Source: Tetragnatha versicolor (taxonomy: Eukaryota; Arthropoda; Arachnida; Araneae; Tetragnathidae). From it: DNA of 64,000 nt. Location of the stretch: positions 16,322,842 through 16,386,841 of the forward strand of contig JANDEH010000005.1 in NCBI GenBank assembly GCA_024610705.1, written 5' to 3'. Position numbers and translations under genes: made by a program. The notes under the pieces were generated by a model. The model ran no database searches. It was not told the DNA's origin and was given only the letters and a program-made list of their open reading frames with translations. Positions within the stretch are counted from its first letter, which is position 1. Each line of letters begins with the position of its first letter. Below are positions 60,452 through 64,000 of this stretch, piece after piece.

Positions 60452-60881
60452 CAATTTATTCAATTTGCTTGAACAAGTCAAATGGTTTGTTTACCTTGCT
60501 TCAGGAAAAGTCTATTAGGAGGTTAAACAAGTTTGTGCCCTTTTGTACTTGATTTCGTCGTATGGTTTTACAGGGGTGGAAAATCTGCGCCAACTGCGCC
60601 AAACTGCGCCGAAATTGGTTACCTGCGCCAATCTGCTCCAAAAATGGCAAAATTCCCATTTTTGCGCCAAACTGCGCCAAAAACGCGATAATCCGTTCAA
60701 TCTGAATCAGTAACCCTGAAAACCCAACTGATAAAAAAAGAACCAATCCTCAGCCACTATGATCGATTCTCTTCCCGCTAGGATCGCTATGAAACGGGGT
60801 GGAAATAGGGCGATTGTAACGGAGTTGCGTTGATTGCGTTATGCGTTGATTTGATTTTTGACAGTGTTTTTTGGTGATAAG

Positions 60882-62308
60882 CAGGGTTTCGTACGCTCCT
60901 TGAAAATCAATTTCATTTTCAAGCACTCCTTGAATTTGGGTTGTGCTCCTTAAAAACTCTTTGATTTTCATCCTGAATCGCGATATTTCGCGGAAGTTTC
61001 GTGTGTTTTTTTCCCGGGATGTTTCGTTCTTCCAGCGACTTTCGTTGACGGCCGCGGGTGCCGATCCAAGTTGGCTTCTTACTGCGTGGTTAGAAGCCCA
61101 CAAGTCCGGTGTTCCGGAAGCCGGAAGAATAGCAATTTTTCGGAATTTTTTTTTGCGGAGTGTTCCGTTTTTCCGCGACTTTCTTGGACGGCCGCGGGTG
61201 CTATTTCAAGTTGGCTTCTTCTTGCGTCATTATTACGATGTAGAAAAAACAACTTTACCGTGGTTAGAAGCCCACAAGTCCGGTGTTCCGGAAGAATAGC
61301 AATTTTTCGGAATTTTTTTTTGCGGAGTGTTCCGTTTTTCCGCGACTTTCTTGGACGGCCGCGGGTGCTGCTTCAAGTTGGCTTCTTCTTGCGTCATTTT
61401 ATTGCGATGTAGAAAAAACAACTTTACCGTGGTCAGAAGTCAACAAGTCCGGTGTTCCGTCTAGTGTTCTGGAAGCCGGAAGAATAGCAATTTTCGGAAT
61501 TTTTTTTGCGGAGTGTTCCGTTTTTCCGCGACTTTCTTGGACGTCCGCGGGTGCTGCATCAAGTTGGCTTCTTCTTGCGTCGTTTTATTGCGATGTAGAA
61601 AAACAACTTTACCGTGGTCAGAAGTCAACAAGTCCGGTGTTCCGTCTAGTGTTCCGGAAATCGGGAAAATAGCTACTTTTCGCGAAAGTTCCGTTTTTTC
61701 CGGGACTGCTTTTCCTACGGACTTACGGACGTCTGTTGAAGTTAGCTTCAACGGCGATGCAGAAAAAACAAATTTACTTTGGTCAGACCAGCCTGATAAG
61801 TCTAATAAGATGATTTTTTCTCTATTTTATTTAGTATTTTCAACTTAAGAGAATTTTCTAAGTTGTAAATGTTAATGAATGGTCGCTTTATAGCAACTTA
61901 ATAAGTTGATAATACAGTGTTTTTTTTTAATCTTGTTAGATTATTACCTGTTTTAGGTATCTGATCTGATTCATAAGTTCTAAAAATACCTTCAAAAATA
62001 ATAATTCCTTATTTTTTTCTACTTAACTAAAAGTTTTTGACAATATCGTTTTTGCAATTTAATTTTTACTTAAATAATGATTCTGTTAACTAATTTCCTT
62101 TGTTTTAATTGATTTTAGTTAACATTTTGACTTTTAAAGTGGTTTTAAAAACTGATTCAGGAATGCAGTGTGTGTTTGAATCTGTGTAAAATTGTCTTTC
62201 TAAAGTTATGTATGTAAAAAAGTACTCTTGGAATTTAAAAAAAAACTCTCCTTGAAAACTCCTGCAATACTACTTGATTTTGATTTCTGAAAATTTGTAT
62301 GAACCCTG
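60882..62308. mobile_element. Inner element, CAGGGTTTCGTACG...TATGAACCCTG, with tandem GC-rich module
   Basis: Left CAGGGTTTCGTACGCTCCTT, right AAAATTTGTATGAACCCTG, an imperfect inverted pair. CTCCTTGAAAA phrases occur near both ends, as in the 33397-35757 element. No clear target duplication. The middle is the tandem array at 61000-61700. Confidence 0.7.
61000..61700. repeat. Tandem array of a 167-186 bp GC-rich unit, about 4 copies
   Basis: GCGGAGTGTTCCG recurs at 61155, 61322 and 61508, each followed by TTTCTTGGACGGCCGCGGG (or GTCCGCGGG) and then AACAACTTTACCGTGGT. Units differ by small indels such as the extra TCTAGTGTTC. The many short overlapping ORFs across it are repeat artefacts. 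Confidence 0.85.
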
Positions 62309-62493
62309 TTGCATTATATAAAACCTAACTATTAGATTAGCCTGATGCAGATTCACTGTAAACTGATACGGAAATGAAATTTGCTTTGATACAAAACCAC
62401 TAAAAGCTGATACAAAAATGCATTTTGACTTGATACAAAACTGCCCTAAAGCTGATACAAAAATCATTTTTGGATTTTCCACCCCTGGTTTTA

Positions 62494-64000
62494 GATTCAG
62501 ATTACCACTTCTTCCAAGAGATGGGAATGGCCAGAAAAAAACCGGAAACTTTGGGGAAAAAACGTTTTTTTTCTGGGTTTTTTTTCGAAGGGTTTATTTC
62601 TTTCCGGAAAAATTGAAATGTTATTTTCAAATACAGAATTATTTTACCGATATCAATTACAAATGTTTTAGATGATATTCTTATACAATACTTAAAAAGT
62701 AACTTTCAACCATATATTAAGCATTTTTTTCTCAAAAAAGTTGGATTCCACTCGGGAAAAACTGAAAATTTTTAAGTTTGTAATAAAAAAAAATTTTCAG
62801 TTTGCAATGATTTTTCTTTAGATATTTAATGTAACACATGAAAACATTTAACTTAAAAATGTAAGCTGCAAGGATAAACTAATTTTAATGTACATCTAAG
62901 TATTACTTGCTATTTTTCTACATAAACAAAAATGTGAATTCAAAATTATATTAATGAACACAGAACAGTTGCACAATGCACAATTATGCTAAATTTGATA
63001 ATTTTATAAACAGTTATTAAATCCAGTACTTTAAAAATAAAATTTTAATCATATATATAACCCACATTTTTATGAAATGGGTTTATTTTTACTTGAAAAC
63101 TACGTGATAAACTGTCACTTTTTAAAAGTAAATAGCTATTGTAACCAAGTGTTATGTTAAAGTATGGTTCTTATTTGTTGAACTTCATTGCAGTAAATGT
63201 TTTTTTGTTAAACATTTTTTATTGCCTGTATTTTAAAAATCCTTTTATATTGATTGACAAATGCATATTTTCATAAATCTCAAGCATAAAAATGACAAAG
63301 TGCAGTTATTAACATCATGTTGATAAAAATGTCTTCTGCTTTTTTAAGTTAACAGGTCTAAGCTAGACAGGGATATTTTTAACGCCTTTGAGAGTGTATT
63401 TTCACGCTTTGAAGTTTTAACAAACGTTCTGCTTAAAAAATGCATTGCGCTCCACCAAAATCAAAAAAATTTTCAAATTCGTAATATTAAATAAATATGT
63501 CATTTAGAATGTTTAATGTAAAATAAATTATTTTATTTAGAATGTTTAGTGTAAAATAAATTATTTTATTTATAATGTTTAATATTTTCTACTTATTTTA
63601 ACAGATGCTATAATAAATTGTTAAAAACCATAATAGCATCCTCATTTTTTTCTATTGCAGTATGTCCATTAAAAAAGCGTTTTTTTTTTAATTTGTCTCT
63701 TTATATACAGTTTATGCTATTTCCGTATTTCACTCCTCATAAATGAATTTCACTCCTCCTAAAAAAGTCAAGGAGTATTTTTACTCTTCCAAAAAAAATC
63801 CTAAGAATAACACTGAAGCTAGGTATTTCTCCAAAGTGCATACAACTGCCCCTACATACATAGATTTCAAAGTCGTTTACACCTTGAAATGAATACCCTG
63901 AACTTTGCTTTTAAAGTTTAATTTTAATGTTCAATTAATTCTTTAAATTTGTGGGAGAAAAATATTTAAAAAATGCTTTCCCACAACTTGTTTTATTTAT
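62494..64000. other. Right flank, no gene seen
   Basis: AT-rich, with no conserved ORF. It includes a tandem repeat of about 33-39 bp around 63502-63583 built on AGAATGTTTAATGTAAAATA. Nothing else recognised. Confidence 0.5.

Larger units (their letters stand above)
60571..62485. mobile_element. Outer hAT element downstream of CWC22, CAGGGGTGGAAAATC ends
   Basis: Starts CAGGGGTGGAAAATC and ends GATTTTCCACCCC, with the duplication TGGTTTTA (60563-60570 and 62486-62493). The first 100 bp repeat CTGCGCCAA units and the last 150 bp repeat GCTGATACAAAA units. It contains the 60882-62308 element. Confidence 0.82.

Noticed and set aside
60943..61848. Several overlapping ORFs of 96-129 residues on both strands
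   Set aside because: They lie in the tandem GC-rich transposon module; the repeated peptide phrases come from the DNA repeat units and match no protein family.

Overview
The window is AT-rich animal nuclear DNA. It holds three conserved protein-coding genes with GT-AG introns, separated and invaded by a very high load of decayed DNA transposons. Intron structure, a tRNA-derived SINE, a mariner relic and an arthropod-style LINE reverse transcriptase relic point to a metazoan, most likely an arthropod. A chelicerate such as a spider is my guess, not something the sequence proves. I see no prokaryotic, viral or organellar gene.

Layout. (1) 1-10495, plus strand: the 3' part of CDC20/fizzy, the APC/C activator. 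Four exons are present (6774-10495); the 5' exons lie left of the window. The intron entering from the left (1-6773) is almost filled by a Russian-doll nest of DNA transposons (1358-6569). (2) 14329-20367, minus strand: a complete RNF145-like multispanning RING E3 ligase, two coding exons, 569 aa, convergent with CDC20. Its single coding intron carries a long-TIR MITE, a hAT element, a dead mariner and another hAT element. (3) 23530-60231, plus strand: a complete CWC22 (nucampholin) gene, the spliceosomal eIF4A3 escort, 19 coding exons over 36.7 kb giving 894 aa. It is head-to-head with RNF145, with 3.16 kb between the two start codons. (4) 60232-64000: 3' flank of CWC22 with a nested hAT pair; no gene seen.

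Mobile DNA. More than 30 insertions can be delimited by matching terminal inverted repeats, usually with target-site duplications (TSDs): many hAT-like elements (8-bp TSDs, often perfect), pogo/Tigger-like MITEs (TA), PIF/Harbinger-like MITEs (TWA), long palindromic elements, one SINE with a perfect 14-bp TSD, an antisense LINE relic cut into four by three later insertions, and a Ginger-like element that keeps the cysteine-rich tail of its protein.

The most unusual material is (a) a related set of three 1.9-2.8 kb palindromic elements with TAGGG...CCCTA ends and perfect 8-bp TSDs, two in CWC22 intron 6 and one in intron 18, which would place long hairpins in the CWC22 pre-mRNA; and (b) a GC-rich module shared by transposons with different termini. 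The three host genes do not form an operon or a shared pathway: cell-cycle proteolysis, ER-membrane ubiquitination and splicing are simply neighbours.
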